NCBI GenBank assembly: GCA_030705825.1
Contig: JAUZPR010000019.1
Location: forward strand, 1-35,866
DNA length: 35,866 bases
DNA from: Bacillota bacterium
Lineage (GTDB): Bacteria > Bacillota > Clostridia > Acetivibrionales > JANLFN01
Direction of reading: 5' to 3'
Positions 1 through 10,044 of the stretch are shown here, in pieces. Within the stretch, counting starts at the first letter, position 1, and every line of letters begins with the position of its first letter. The notes beneath the pieces are model-generated. The model searched no databases. It was not told where the DNA came from and saw only the letters and a program-made list of their open reading frames with translations. The position numbers and the translations under genes were made by a program.

Positions 1-500
1 CTTGCTTCATCCTTGCACATTTCATGAACCGTATCATGAATTGCATCATAGTTAAGCTGTTTTGCCCTGGTTGCAAGCTCCTTTTTGCCCTTGCATGCGC
101 CGTATTCCGCTTCAACCCTCAACTGCAGGTTCTTTTTAGTATCCGGATATACTACCTCACCAAGCAGCTCTGCAAACTTTGCGGCATGCTCTGCTTCTTC
201 AAAAGCAATACGTTTATATGCTTCTGCTATTTCAGGATACCCTTCTCTGTCTGCCTGGCGGCTCATGGCCAGGTACATGCCGATTTCGGTGCATTCACCA
301 TTAAAGTTGGCTCTGAGTCCGTCTACAACTTCAGCGTCCACGCCCTGTGCTACACCTATTTTATGTTCATCTGCCCATTCCTTATCTTCACTTTGCTTTT
401 CATAGAATTTTTCCTTTGGAGCTTTGCATTGGGGACAGTTTGCAGGTGGCTCCTCTCCCATGTGAATATATCCGCATACTGAACAAACAAATACCTTCAT
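1..500 (-). CDS. Rubrerythrin family protein with N-terminal rubredoxin-like domain (reverse-rubrerythrin type), truncated at window edge
   Basis: Reverse strand reads [34 protein letters not shown]...[50 protein letters not shown]: CxxC...CxxC rubredoxin-like knuckles followed by ferritin-like ExxH motifs. RBS GGAGG upstream (an alternative ATG is at 503). C-terminus lies off the left edge. Confidence 0.9.
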   Translation of the reverse strand, partial: MKVFVCSVCGYIHMGEEPPANCPQCKAPKEKFYEKQSEDKEWADEHKIGVAQGVDAEVVDGLRANFNGECTEIGMYLAMSRQADREGYPEIAEAYKRIAFEEAEHAAKFAELLGEVVYPDTKKNLQLRVEAEYGACKGKKELATRAKQLNYDAIHDTVHEMCKDEA

Positions 501-605
501 CATATACCTCCTGATTATATATTAACAATTATTATTAAGTTTTTATCATAAATAATATACCACTAGAGGAATATTATAAACAACAAAAATCAAATTTGAT
601 TTTAA

Positions 606-3560
606 TCAGCAATCAGACCCGTCTATTATATTAACAAAAAGCTCCGAAATATCAGGGTCAAATTGTTTCCCCTGACATCTTCTGATTTCCCTGACGGCAT
701 CCTCATGGCTTATTATGCCTTTGTACGGGCGGATATGTGTCATTACATCGTAAGCATCTATTATGGATATTATCCTTGCCAGCTTTGGAATTTCGTACCC
801 TTTAAGACCACGTGGATATCCGGTACCATCCCAGCGCTCATGATGGGATAGTATGAATTCGGCAATATGAGCCAGATCCTGAGACGACTCTGCTATCCGG
901 TAGCCGATTTCCGGGTGCTTTTTCATCTCCTCCCATTCTTCGGAAGTCAGTGGACCTGGTTTGGTAAGTATTGAATCTGAAATGGCTATTTTACCGATAT
1001 CATGGAGAAGAGACAGCAGGCTGAGTTCATCCAGCTCTGTTTCAGACAATCCCATGGCCTTTCCAAGCTTTGTAGATATTATACGTATACGCTGTGCGTG
1101 CTCTTCAGTCTCTATACTTTTTTCAAAAAGTGTCTTTTCAAGGGAAGATATTATAGTACTCCTAACACTTCTATTGTCCAGAAGCTTATGGCGATACATC
1201 CAATTTTCGGCCTCTTTCAGGGTTTGCTGGATATCAACCGACCCGTCGTATTTAGTTGCATAACCGAGTGCAATGCTGGGCTGTATTGGATCCTTTTCAG
1301 CGATGTCGCATTGGTCTATAACTCTGCTGCATATTTCAATCGCTTTTGAGTTTTCTGTTTTAGGTAGAATAATTGCAAACTCATCACCGCCCCAACGTGC
1401 AATAATATCCTCTTTACGGCATGAGCCTTTTAGAATATGGGCAACCTTCTGAAGCAGTTTGTCTCCTTCGGAATGTCCAAAAACATCATTTGTAAGTTTC
1501 AAACCATTCAAGTCCCCTATTATAAGGGAAATTGGAAGCTGCCTTTCAGTGTCCAGCCGGTCCAGCTCGTTTTCAAAGCATACCCTGTTATAAAGACCGG
1601 TTAATTTGTCATGGTAACTTAAGTACTTTATTTCAGCTTCAGCCTGCTTGCGGTCGGTTATATCCTCTGCTATGACAATTATGCTGTCGGGTTGGCCGGA
1701 TGAATTTCGTATAAGACTTGAGGAGGATTGAACTATCAACTTACGGTTATTTTTGGTACAAACCGTATACTCCGAATTCTTTACCATCCCGTTTTTAAAT
1801 AATTCCAATATTTTGGATTTGAGTATGTCATACTCCTCTGGGACAATAATATCTAATATGGATTTCCTAAGAAGCTCTTTTTTTGAAGAATACTCCAATA
1901 ATCTTAAAACTTCCTGGTTGCAATCAAAAATAATACCGTTTTTGTCGGTTACTATAATAGGATTTGGTGAAAACCCGAAAAGGGTTTTGAGCTTTTCGCT
2001 TGAATTTTTCAATTTTTCTTCAGAAGCTTTCAAGGCATTCTGAGTCCTGTTTATCTCTGTCACATCCCTGAATACCAGAACTACACCAAGGATTCTTCCT
2101 GTCTTATCTTTTATGGGAGCTGCACTGTCGGCAATACTTACTATGTTCCCGTCTTTAGATACCAGCGCCGTATGGTTTGCCAGACCAACCACATTTCCTT
2201 CCTTAAGAACTTTACCAACAGGATTTTCTGCAGTAAGTCCGGTTCTTTCATCAATTACAAAGAAAACCTGATTAAGGGGTTTGTCTATTGCTTCCTCCTG
2301 TGACCAGCCTGTAAGTTCCTGAGCAGTTTTATTTATTAGGGTGATGCAACCCTTTGTATCTGTTGTAATTACTGCATCGCCTATGGATTGGAGCGTTACT
2401 TTTAAAAGCTCTTTTTCTTCAGCAAGCGAATCCTGGGCCTGCTTTATTTCGGTTATGTCCCTCATTGAACCTACTAAATTGACTACATGCTTATTCCTGA
2501 TAATGGGGGATAGGGTTGTATGTATAAACTTCAAACCCGTAGGAAGTAAAATATTGCCCTGATAGGATATGGGTTTCTTTTCCCTTACGCAGCTCATATA
2601 TTTTAATTCAAATTCTTTACCCACTTCACCGAAAACTTCATATGGTGTTCTGCCGCAAATCCGGTCTGCTGTCAGTCCTGTGACAGCTTCAAAGCTTTTA
2701 TTGATTCTGCTGTACCTGAAGGTATTTTGATCTGTTGCTTCAACAAGAAAAATCGAATCCTGTGTTCCGTTAAAAATTATGGAATATTCACGTGTCAGTT
2801 TACGCAGGTCTTCCTGCATCTTATCACTTTCATCGGTATTTCTGGCTATTCCCATATAACCTACCGGCAAACCTTTGGTATCCTTTATAAGGCTTACAGA
2901 CATCTCCCCGGGGAAATTACCGTCCTTTCCTTGAAATATGAATCTTTCGTCATCCAATGTTTCAACGGTCAGCCCTGAAAGCATATACTGCCTGGCTTTC
3001 TCCCGCTGTTCCTTGACTATAAGGTTTAATGCATTGGAACGTACAGCTTCATCCTTTGACGTAAAACCGAAAACTTCAAGAACCCTGTTATTGCAATCAA
3101 TAATATTTCCAACAAGGTCAGTCGCTACAATTAAATTGGGCGACAAGTCCAGGGTTCTGCGCAGCAAATTGAATTGGTGCTTTAACTCGGTAATATCATG
3201 GATTGTAAAATAATAATAACCATTATTGACATCGTAGACTGAGATGCTAATCCATTTTTTGAAGCGGCCGGAATAATATTGGTATTCACTGTTCTTACCG
3301 GAGGATACTATTTCAAGTAAAAATTTGAGGAAGCTTAATCCTTTTTCTGATTCGGACAATATTTCGGACACTTTCCTGCCTAATACTGTATCCTTATTAA
3401 AACCGGTCAGTTTATAAAGAGATTTATTGAAGTCTATAACGGTAAAATCGGAAGGAATTGCAGTCTGATTATAGACTGCCTTACAGTATGCAACTGCTTC
3501 ATTCATATTATCTATAAACATACGGCAGTTACCGGATGTTCCTAATTCTTCGGGTAACAC
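606..3560 (-). CDS. Multi-PAS GGDEF / HD-GYP domain signalling protein (c-di-GMP turnover)
   Basis: 984-aa ORF with about five PAS-like segments, canonical RWGGDEFAIILP, and HD-GYP motifs LLHDIGKIAI...HPEIGYRI...HHERWDGTGYPRGLKG. GTG start. Confidence 0.92.
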   Translation of the reverse strand: MLPEELGTSGNCRMFIDNMNEAVAYCKAVYNQTAIPSDFTVIDFNKSLYKLTGFNKDTVLGRKVSEILSESEKGLSFLKFLLEIVSSGKNSEYQYYSGRFKKWISISVYDVNNGYYYFTIHDITELKHQFNLLRRTLDLSPNLIVATDLVGNIIDCNNRVLEVFGFTSKDEAVRSNALNLIVKEQREKARQYMLSGLTVETLDDERFIFQGKDGNFPGEMSVSLIKDTKGLPVGYMGIARNTDESDKMQEDLRKLTREYSIIFNGTQDSIFLVEATDQNTFRYSRINKSFEAVTGLTADRICGRTPYEVFGEVGKEFELKYMSCVREKKPISYQGNILLPTGLKFIHTTLSPIIRNKHVVNLVGSMRDITEIKQAQDSLAEEKELLKVTLQSIGDAVITTDTKGCITLINKTAQELTGWSQEEAIDKPLNQVFFVIDERTGLTAENPVGKVLKEGNVVGLANHTALVSKDGNIVSIADSAAPIKDKTGRILGVVLVFRDVTEINRTQNALKASEEKLKNSSEKLKTLFGFSPNPIIVTDKNGIIFDCNQEVLRLLEYSSKKELLRKSILDIIVPEEYDILKSKILELFKNGMVKNSEYTVCTKNNRKLIVQSSSSLIRNSSGQPDSIIVIAEDITDRKQAEAEIKYLSYHDKLTGLYNRVCFENELDRLDTERQLPISLIIGDLNGLKLTNDVFGHSEGDKLLQKVAHILKGSCRKEDIIARWGGDEFAIILPKTENSKAIEICSRVIDQCDIAEKDPIQPSIALGYATKYDGSVDIQQTLKEAENWMYRHKLLDNRSVRSTIISSLEKTLFEKSIETEEHAQRIRIISTKLGKAMGLSETELDELSLLSLLHDIGKIAISDSILTKPGPLTSEEWEEMKKHPEIGYRIAESSQDLAHIAEFILSHHERWDGTGYPRGLKGYEIPKLARIISIIDAYDVMTHIRPYKGIISHEDAVREIRRCQGKQFDPDISELFVNIIDGSDC

Positions 3561-3726
3561 TTATCTGTACACCTCCTGAAGCATTAACTGTCAATTGCTT
3601 GTCCGATTTATAAAAACAGCCGAACCCAAATTTGTAGGTAAACCAAATTTTATTACTCATAATTCGACATTAAATTAGAATTTCCTTCCTATTATTGTTT
3701 ATGTTAACTAAAATAACTGTATTTTG

Positions 3727-5232
3727 TCAGGATTGGTTAGCATCATAAACCAGTCTTGATAAGGAAAACATAAGAGTAAAGCTCAATACGGCAGTGAGTA
3801 TAACCTTGATTGCAAGTAAATTATCAGGAATAAAGCTGTTGAGAAGTTTTATGATAAAGAAGGATACAAGTCCCAGGAAAAGATAAGTTACTGCATAATA
3901 GAATGGGAATTTTAATTCACATACTTTTTTGATTTCCATGAAATTAAGTATGAGCGTAGTCAGTGAAGTAACAATTAACATAATACCAAATCCATAAATA
4001 TTCAAAGCAGGAATTCCTGTTAAGACAAAAATAAGAACCAGGCCTTCCAGTGAAACTATCAATGAATTCCTCAGTACGACATTTTGTCTTCCCAAACCAT
4101 TAAGCATTCCAAAGGTAGGAGATGCCACAAAGCTCAGAATAGAGGAGATGGATGCAAAAGCAATGAAACCTCCCAGGTCGGACCTGCTGTAAAATACCTG
4201 ACCAAGAGCATTTGGGACAGAAAGGTTGATTATTAAGGTACATGTTCCAACCAGGCAGGCTGTTTTGAAGACCTGAAGCATCCTGTTTTCTGTCGCCCAA
4301 TAATCATTCTTACTCATACTGCGTGACAGATCGGGTACAAGGACTGTAGTCATTGAGTTGACAATAATAATAGGCAAATATGTTATGTTTAATGCCATTC
4401 CAAGAAACTTTCCTATCAATGCAAGCGCCGAGTCATAGGGTATACCGGCCGAAACAAGCCTTCTGGGTAGAATCAAAGCCGATGCGGTTGACAGGATTGA
4501 GGATATAAATCCATTTAGGCATAGAGGGCAAGAGATTACAAGGACATTGAACATAAGCTGAAACCTGCTCTGGGTTCTGGCCGGAGTTATAACATTTTTA
4601 TTTTTATTCTTTTTGTAATATGAGTAAAGAAGTGAAAAGCTTGTAAATTCACCTATGGTAAGGGCCAGATAAGCTGCGGAAACCGTACTTTTGACATTAT
4701 GGACCGGGAGTACAGAAACGGTAATCATAAGTACCGATACGCGAAGAATTTTTTCAACTATATCTATATATGCTGCGATTTTAAACTTATCCAGACCGTA
4801 ATAATAACCCTTTAATATTGCCGATAAGGAGACAAATACGATAGCTGGACATATTATCCTTATTGAATCGATACTTCTGTCATCAGCTATAAGGCTTGAG
4901 CCGATTAGAGGTGCACAAATAAAAACCAAAAACCCGATTGATATGCTCCAGGTAAAAATAAAAGAGAATGTAGTTGACATGGTTCTATTCAGGTTTTTGT
5001 AGTCATGTTTGCTGTGATAGACCGCAGATATTTTGGAAAGTGCCGTTACAAGCCCGTCACAGGCCAGGCAAAGTACCAGGTTGTATACCGGCATAATAAG
5101 GCCATACAGGCCAAGGCCCTGAGCGCCAAGTTCTCTGGATAATAGAATCGAGAAAATAAACCCGATAATTCCTGTAATAAGGTTTGATGCAGTTAAAACG
5201 AAAGAATCCCTGTAAAATTTGTCTATATGCAT
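3727..5232 (-). CDS. Polysaccharide biosynthesis / SpoVB-like MOP-superfamily flippase
   Basis: 501-aa hydrophobic ORF. N-terminus (LTASNLITGIIGFIFSILLSRELGAQGLGLYGLIMPVYNL) is typical of SpoVB/Wzx-type flippases. Confidence 0.85.
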   Translation of the reverse strand: MHIDKFYRDSFVLTASNLITGIIGFIFSILLSRELGAQGLGLYGLIMPVYNLVLCLACDGLVTALSKISAVYHSKHDYKNLNRTMSTTFSFIFTWSISIGFLVFICAPLIGSSLIADDRSIDSIRIICPAIVFVSLSAILKGYYYGLDKFKIAAYIDIVEKILRVSVLMITVSVLPVHNVKSTVSAAYLALTIGEFTSFSLLYSYYKKNKNKNVITPARTQSRFQLMFNVLVISCPLCLNGFISSILSTASALILPRRLVSAGIPYDSALALIGKFLGMALNITYLPIIIVNSMTTVLVPDLSRSMSKNDYWATENRMLQVFKTACLVGTCTLIINLSVPNALGQVFYSRSDLGGFIAFASISSILSFVASPTFGMLNGLGRQNVVLRNSLIVSLEGLVLIFVLTGIPALNIYGFGIMLIVTSLTTLILNFMEIKKVCELKFPFYYAVTYLFLGLVSFFIIKLLNSFIPDNLLAIKVILTAVLSFTLMFSLSRLVYDANQS

Positions 5233-5397
5233 TAATTATTATCCTAATTTGTTAATGAACTACTTGTATTAAAAGTTATTCAAAAAACTTAAATAATATG
5301 ACTTTTTGAATTTGGTGGGGGACTGTCATTAGGGGATAGTTATCAATATTAACACAGATGGTATATAATGGAAACAACAGGTGCGAGGTGAAAGATC

Positions 5398-5526
5398 ATG
5401 CCTGGAGCCGGCAGAATTAAGGATCCTGCTGCAATATATCATATAATGACACGGAGTATATCCGAATTTAATCTATTCCCGGAAAACGACGAGAATTTGG
5501 CAAAAATTATTAGTAGTGATTTTTAG
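5398..5526 (+). pseudogene. REP-associated tyrosine transposase (RAYT / IS200-like Y1_Tnp) N-terminal remnant
   Basis: 42-codon frame MPGAGRIKDPAAIYHIMTRSISEFNLFPENDENLAKIISSDF* matches the N-terminal signature of TnpA-REP proteins (MPRxxRI..x.IYHIMxRG....IF..D.D...F). Catalytic His-x-His and Tyr regions are absent. Confidence 0.7.
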
Positions 5527-5549
5527 CAATTGTTCCCTGCTGGACGGGG

Positions 5550-6806
5550 TTAGTGTTGTAAAATTACATCAATATCCCTTTGCCACTGTTCTGCACTTTT
5601 ATGAAATACACGGGTTAAATACTTTTCACGTAGCTTTTTAAGTCCTGAAATTCGCTCTATAGCCAGCCTATAATGCTCGTTCTCCGGCTTTTGAAGTTGT
5701 TCTTCGGTAAGATATATTGGTTCTCTTCTGAAATTTATCATGTATAGGCAGAAATTCAGTTCATCCATTATTTTTTCAGTTTCTTCTCCCGACGCATCAA
5801 ATATATAAGTTGCCCTTCCTCCGGAGCCTGAAGAGGATGCCTCCATCACTATATAATTTTTGCTGCCCCTTAAAACCGGTACAAATAACCATATGTATTC
5901 CTTATCCAAACTTCCCCATAATCCTCTTTTTATTCCTATCCTGAAATTTTCGGGATTGGAAACCGAAGATAAATAATTAAAGGAATCCTTTAACCCGGCT
6001 GTGGCAAGTCTTGTTTCAAGAGCATTCCAGAGCTCAGGCACACCAATCGTATCTTTTTTGACTACGGCAAGGCCGTCAAGAAGTTTTTTTGCAAAAGGCC
6101 TCAGCTTTATGGGGGAGACAGATGGGGCAAGGCTCATGGTAAATTCAAGTGCATTGTTTTCGAGGCTCGAGATAGCCTTGTAAATTTCACTGCGAAAAAA
6201 ATCGGTTTCCCTTCCTAATCTTTCGAGTACAAATTCATCCCGGCTTTTCATTACCAGAAGGAAGCTCCATTGATGATCCTCAAGCTTCTCTATGAACGCA
6301 TAGGGTATACGCTGCGTTTCTCCGGATTTTAATGCAATGACAAGTCCTGTCTCCTGAATAAATATTGTTCCTTCGCCGTCAAACAGGTTTTCTTTGGCAA
6401 TTTTACGGATAAACGCCTGGTTAAATTGTGACAAGAGCTTTTCCTCCATAAGGAGAACTTTTCTGGTCACTTTTCCATATGCATCATTTATTTCATCAAG
6501 GAATGAATCATAAAGCCTTCCGAGTTTTCTAAACAAAATAACATTATTATCGCTAAGTGTCAATTCTATGGTCCAGTTTCCACTGCTGATTTTCCTTAAA
6601 TCACTAAATGGAATTTTCATCGGGGGAAGTCCAAGAGGCGTCAAAAGAATTGCCTTACAGCCAACAATGCTTTTTGCAAAGCCGCTCTCTATTTCATTGC
6701 CTGAATCATTCTTAATGACATATTCAAGCTCATATTCCAGTTTGATGGCCTCTTCAGCTGTTTCCTGGTCATTACTATTTTCGTTGGCTTGCACATCATC
6801 CTGCAT
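5550..6806 (-). CDS. Uncharacterised protein with two tandem PH-like/duplicated domains
   Basis: ORF-track 443 aa. Best start is ATG at 6806 (MQDDVQANEN...) behind AGAAGGG. Internal repeat: IPFSDLRKISSGNWTIELTLSDNNVILFRKLGRLYDSFLDEINDAYGKV versus IPYAFIEKLEDHQWSFLLVMKSRDEFVLERLGRETDFFRSEIYKAISSL. Confidence 0.75.
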   Translation of the reverse strand: MQDDVQANENSNDQETAEEAIKLEYELEYVIKNDSGNEIESGFAKSIVGCKAILLTPLGLPPMKIPFSDLRKISSGNWTIELTLSDNNVILFRKLGRLYDSFLDEINDAYGKVTRKVLLMEEKLLSQFNQAFIRKIAKENLFDGEGTIFIQETGLVIALKSGETQRIPYAFIEKLEDHQWSFLLVMKSRDEFVLERLGRETDFFRSEIYKAISSLENNALEFTMSLAPSVSPIKLRPFAKKLLDGLAVVKKDTIGVPELWNALETRLATAGLKDSFNYLSSVSNPENFRIGIKRGLWGSLDKEYIWLFVPVLRGSKNYIVMEASSSGSGGRATYIFDASGEETEKIMDELNFCLYMINFRREPIYLTEEQLQKPENEHYRLAIERISGLKKLREKYLTRVFHKSAEQWQRDIDVILQH

Positions 6807-6882
6807 TACTATCACCCTTCTATAAAACAAGATGCCGTAAATCCGGCATCCTGAGAAAATAGGACTACTTTTTATATACAAA

Positions 6883-7626
6883 TTAGCCTAGCTGTTGGCC
6901 GCAGCCAGAGCAAAATTTTGAACCTTCCTTGTTTTCTGCACCACAATTGGGACAATTTGGGGAGTCCATCCTGGCCCCGCATTCGCTGCAGAATTTATTA
7001 CCTGTCTGAACCTGGGCACCGCAGCGCGGGCATTTTGACATGGATACGGTTGCACCGCAGTTACTGCAGAATTTTCCCTGTGTTACAGGTTTTCCGCACT
7101 GCGGACACATTATTTGCTTTGCTGTTATGCTTCCTGTAAATACTGATGCCGAAGCAGCTTTTTCGTGTATCTCATCTACCATACGTTCAGCTCTGGCTTT
7201 TGCTACCGTTGTATTTTCCCTTGGAGTACACTGTACGCATAGTCCGTCCTCTTCGTTAAAGTCGGCATCACAGACCCATTTCTGACAGCCATGGCACCTG
7301 TGAAAATGATTTTTTGCCTCATTCATAGCAGTTTCAAAAGCTGTTTCATGTTCCTTGTGCCACTCAGGTGTCATTCCTTCGAACCTGTTTCCTGCAATAT
7401 TGGCACCGCGCTCAACCCCATACGCAAGGTTGTTAAAGCCCAATAAACGTGCACCGGTAGATATTCCCCCTGTTATATTTCTCAGAAGCCCGCTTTTACG
7501 GTATGTTTTCGACTCGATAAAGCTTGTTTTATAACCATCTCCGCAAATATCACAGTGGAATTCAAATTCGAAGCCCGCCTCAGTACTGTTATCGTTGTAA
7601 TTTCTTGTAAAGGACTGCATTGACAT
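6883..7626 (-). CDS. Multi-zinc-ribbon protein
   Basis: 247 aa. N-terminal CDICGDGY, middle CHGCQKWVCDADF...CVQC, then C-terminal tandem CPQCG...FCSNCG, CPRCG...FCSECG, CPNCG...FCSGCG zinc ribbons. Confidence 0.85.
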   Translation of the reverse strand: MSMQSFTRNYNDNSTEAGFEFEFHCDICGDGYKTSFIESKTYRKSGLLRNITGGISTGARLLGFNNLAYGVERGANIAGNRFEGMTPEWHKEHETAFETAMNEAKNHFHRCHGCQKWVCDADFNEEDGLCVQCTPRENTTVAKARAERMVDEIHEKAASASVFTGSITAKQIMCPQCGKPVTQGKFCSNCGATVSMSKCPRCGAQVQTGNKFCSECGARMDSPNCPNCGAENKEGSKFCSGCGQQLG

Positions 7627-7639
7627 AGGATAACCCCCT

Positions 7640-7969
7640 TTATTTAAAAGCTTTTCCGCATTTCAAACATCTATTGGAAGCAGTAATCACCTGAAGCTCT
7701 GCACATCTTTTGGAACTGCACCTTACTATCAGCTGAGCGCCGCAGCTGCTGCACACCGGAGCTGAAAAGGTACCTTTGCCGCAAAAAGGGCATCGGATAT
7801 TCAGACTAAAACCGCAGCTTGAACATATCAGCCAGTTTCTTTCAACCGGATTACGGCATTTGGGACATCTGAGTTCAAATGGATCGTCGGCTCCACACAG
7901 CGGACACAGCTTTGAATCGCCTGGTATGAGACCGCTGCAGTGCATGCAGAATTTTTTATATGTAGCCAT
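7640..7969 (-). CDS. Small multi-zinc-ribbon protein
   Basis: MATYKKFCMHCSGLIPGDSKLCPLCGADDPFELRCPKCRNPVERNWLICSSCGFSLNIRCPFCGKGTFSAPVCSSCG...; CxxC pairs throughout. RBS GGAGG before ATG at 7969. Confidence 0.85.
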   Translation of the reverse strand: MATYKKFCMHCSGLIPGDSKLCPLCGADDPFELRCPKCRNPVERNWLICSSCGFSLNIRCPFCGKGTFSAPVCSSCGAQLIVRCSSKRCAELQVITASNRCLKCGKAFK

Positions 7970-8142
7970 TTCCGCCTCCAATTAATTTAAGTTACAGATT
8001 ATAATATTCCTGAATCATAATTTAGGATTGTATTTTGCGTAAACAAAATTATTTTTTAAATAATTATTTATGAATTGCTTTGAATATGACATTTCCAAAG
8101 ATATTTTTAAAAATTTTATGTAACTGATAGAGTTTTTTTATG

Positions 8143-8176
8143 CATATAAAAACGGACGGTTATAAATAACCGCCCG
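8143..8176 (-). terminator. Rho-independent terminator downstream of the UPF0210 gene
   Basis: Minus strand CGGGCGGTTAT-TT-ATAACCGTCCG followed by TTTTTATATG. Confidence 0.8.
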
Positions 8177-8191
8177 CAGATAAATTCCAGC

Positions 8192-9550
8192 TTAATTTCT
8201 TGCCGCATGTATCGGTGCCGGTATCCTTCCGCCGCGTTTGATAAATGCGTCACTTTTGAATTTACTTACGGCCATAACCGGGCCCGAGCCAAGAAGACCG
8301 CCAAATTCAACAACATCCCCGATATCTTTCCCCGGTACGGGAATAATCCTGACAGCTGTAGTCTTATTGTTAATGACACCTATTGCAACCTCATCGGCTA
8401 TTATTGCAGAAATGGTTTCAGCACTCGCGCTTCCCGGAACAGCTATCATATCAAGCCCTACCGAGCATATACATGTCATGGCTTCCAGCTTTTCAAGAGA
8501 TAGTGCTCCCGACTTTACAGCATCTATCATACCGGCATCCTCACTGACAGGAATAAATGCTCCACTCAGGCCTCCTACGTAAGATGTAGCCATGGTTCCG
8601 CCCTTCTTCACCGCATCGTTCAATAAAGCCAGGGCTGCGGTAGTTCCGTGTGTACCGCATTTTTCAAGACCCATTTCCTCAAGTATGTGAGCTACACTGT
8701 CGCCTATTGCAGGTGTGGGGGCCAATGACAAATCAACAATTCCGAATGGGACACCAAGTCTCCGGGATGCCTCCTGTGCAACCAGCTGGCCCATACGTGT
8801 TATTTTAAAGGCAATATTTTTAATAGTTTCTGCCAGAATTCCAAAATCCGCGTCGGGAATTTTCTCAATGGCGCATTTCACAACACCGGGACCGCTTACT
8901 CCGACATTTATGACACATTCAGGTTCGCCTATACCATGGAAGGCACCTGCCATAAAAGGGTTATCCTCAGGAGCGTTTGAAAAGACCACCAGCTTGGCGC
9001 ACGCAAGTCCGCCCTTATCTGCAGTCAATTGTGCGGCCTGCTTGATTACCTGCCCCATTTCACGTACTGCATCCATGTTTATACCGGCCCTGGTAGTAGC
9101 GACGTTCACTGATGAACATACTTTGCCTGTTGTAGCCAAAGCTTCGGGAATTGAATTTATAAGCTTTTGGTCACCTGGTGTGTATCCTTTATGAACCAGA
9201 GCCGAGAATCCGCCTATGAAGTTGACTCCTACAGTGTCCGCAGCCTTTTCAAGAGTCCGGGCAAATTTGACATAATCGTTGGTATCACAGCTTTCAGCCA
9301 CCAGTGATATTGGAGTTACCGAAATTCTCTTATTTATTATGGGTATTCCGAACTCATTCTCTATATCCTCTCCTGTTTTGACAAGCTTGGAGGACAGCCT
9401 GGTTATTTTGTCATATATTTTTCTGCATGTCGTTTCAGTATCCGAATGGCAGCAATCCCGCAGTGAAATTCCCATTGTTATTGTCCTGATATCAAGATTT
9501 TCATCCTGTATCATTTTTATTGTCTCAATAATCTCAAAAGGATTAATCAT
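8192..9550 (-). CDS. UPF0210 / DUF711 (PFL-like) family protein
   Basis: 452-aa ORF ([37 protein letters not shown]...[12 protein letters not shown]) is recognisable as the conserved UPF0210 family. Confidence 0.9.
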   Translation of the reverse strand: MINPFEIIETIKMIQDENLDIRTITMGISLRDCCHSDTETTCRKIYDKITRLSSKLVKTGEDIENEFGIPIINKRISVTPISLVAESCDTNDYVKFARTLEKAADTVGVNFIGGFSALVHKGYTPGDQKLINSIPEALATTGKVCSSVNVATTRAGINMDAVREMGQVIKQAAQLTADKGGLACAKLVVFSNAPEDNPFMAGAFHGIGEPECVINVGVSGPGVVKCAIEKIPDADFGILAETIKNIAFKITRMGQLVAQEASRRLGVPFGIVDLSLAPTPAIGDSVAHILEEMGLEKCGTHGTTAALALLNDAVKKGGTMATSYVGGLSGAFIPVSEDAGMIDAVKSGALSLEKLEAMTCICSVGLDMIAVPGSASAETISAIIADEVAIGVINNKTTAVRIIPVPGKDIGDVVEFGGLLGSGPVMAVSKFKSDAFIKRGGRIPAPIHAARN

Positions 9551-9558
9551 ACTTCCTC

Positions 9559-9834
9559 CTATATTCTGTGCATGGAATTGAATATCTCTTCGCGCTGTAT
9601 CCTTATTGAAACACCCAATTCCTGACCTTTCCCGTCCAGAATTTCTCCAAGCTCATGAAAGCCAATGGACATGTTTGATGCGTCTATAACCATTATCATT
9701 GTAAATATGCCCTGCATTATTGTCTGGGATATATCCAGTATGTTAATATTACTGTTTGCAAGAATATTGCTTACACCCGCTATTATACCAACCCTGTCTG
9801 TACCTATAACTGTTAATACTGCTCTCATATACAT
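9559..9834 (-). CDS. UPF0237-type ACT domain protein
   Basis: [53 protein letters not shown] is a single ACT domain. GGAGGG RBS before ATG at 9834. Immediately upstream of the UPF0210 gene. Confidence 0.9.
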   Translation of the reverse strand: MYMRAVLTVIGTDRVGIIAGVSNILANSNINILDISQTIMQGIFTMIMVIDASNMSIGFHELGEILDGKGQELGVSIRIQREEIFNSMHRI

Positions 9835-10044
9835 TAACCCTCCTTTTGTTTTATTATACAGTTGATATAACCGGAGGGCAACCTGCAAATCTTTCATACC
9901 GCTTACCTTCCGAATTTACTTTTTAAGTGATATAATTTCATTGCTTTCGATTAAATTTAAAAAACTGGGAATACATAGAATATTAATAGCTATTTATTTA
10001 TCGGAAATGATATATATTTAATTAAGGTAAAGGAGAATTTACTT

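Noticed and set aside
24-482. ORFs 24..482 and 85..405 on + strand
   Set aside because: Antisense to the clearly coding rubredoxin/rubrerythrin gene on the minus strand; no family resemblance.
4100-4300. Small ORF inside the flippase gene
   Set aside because: Same strand but different frame within a confident 501-aa CDS; no RBS or family signal.
6883-7969. Zinc-ribbon genes as phage or toxin-antitoxin components
   Set aside because: No phage, integrase or toxin-like partner nearby; the neighbourhood is otherwise core chromosomal.
9898-10044. Possible T-box leader upstream of asnS
   Set aside because: Only ~150 nt, AT-rich, with no T-box sequence or antiterminator/terminator pair seen.
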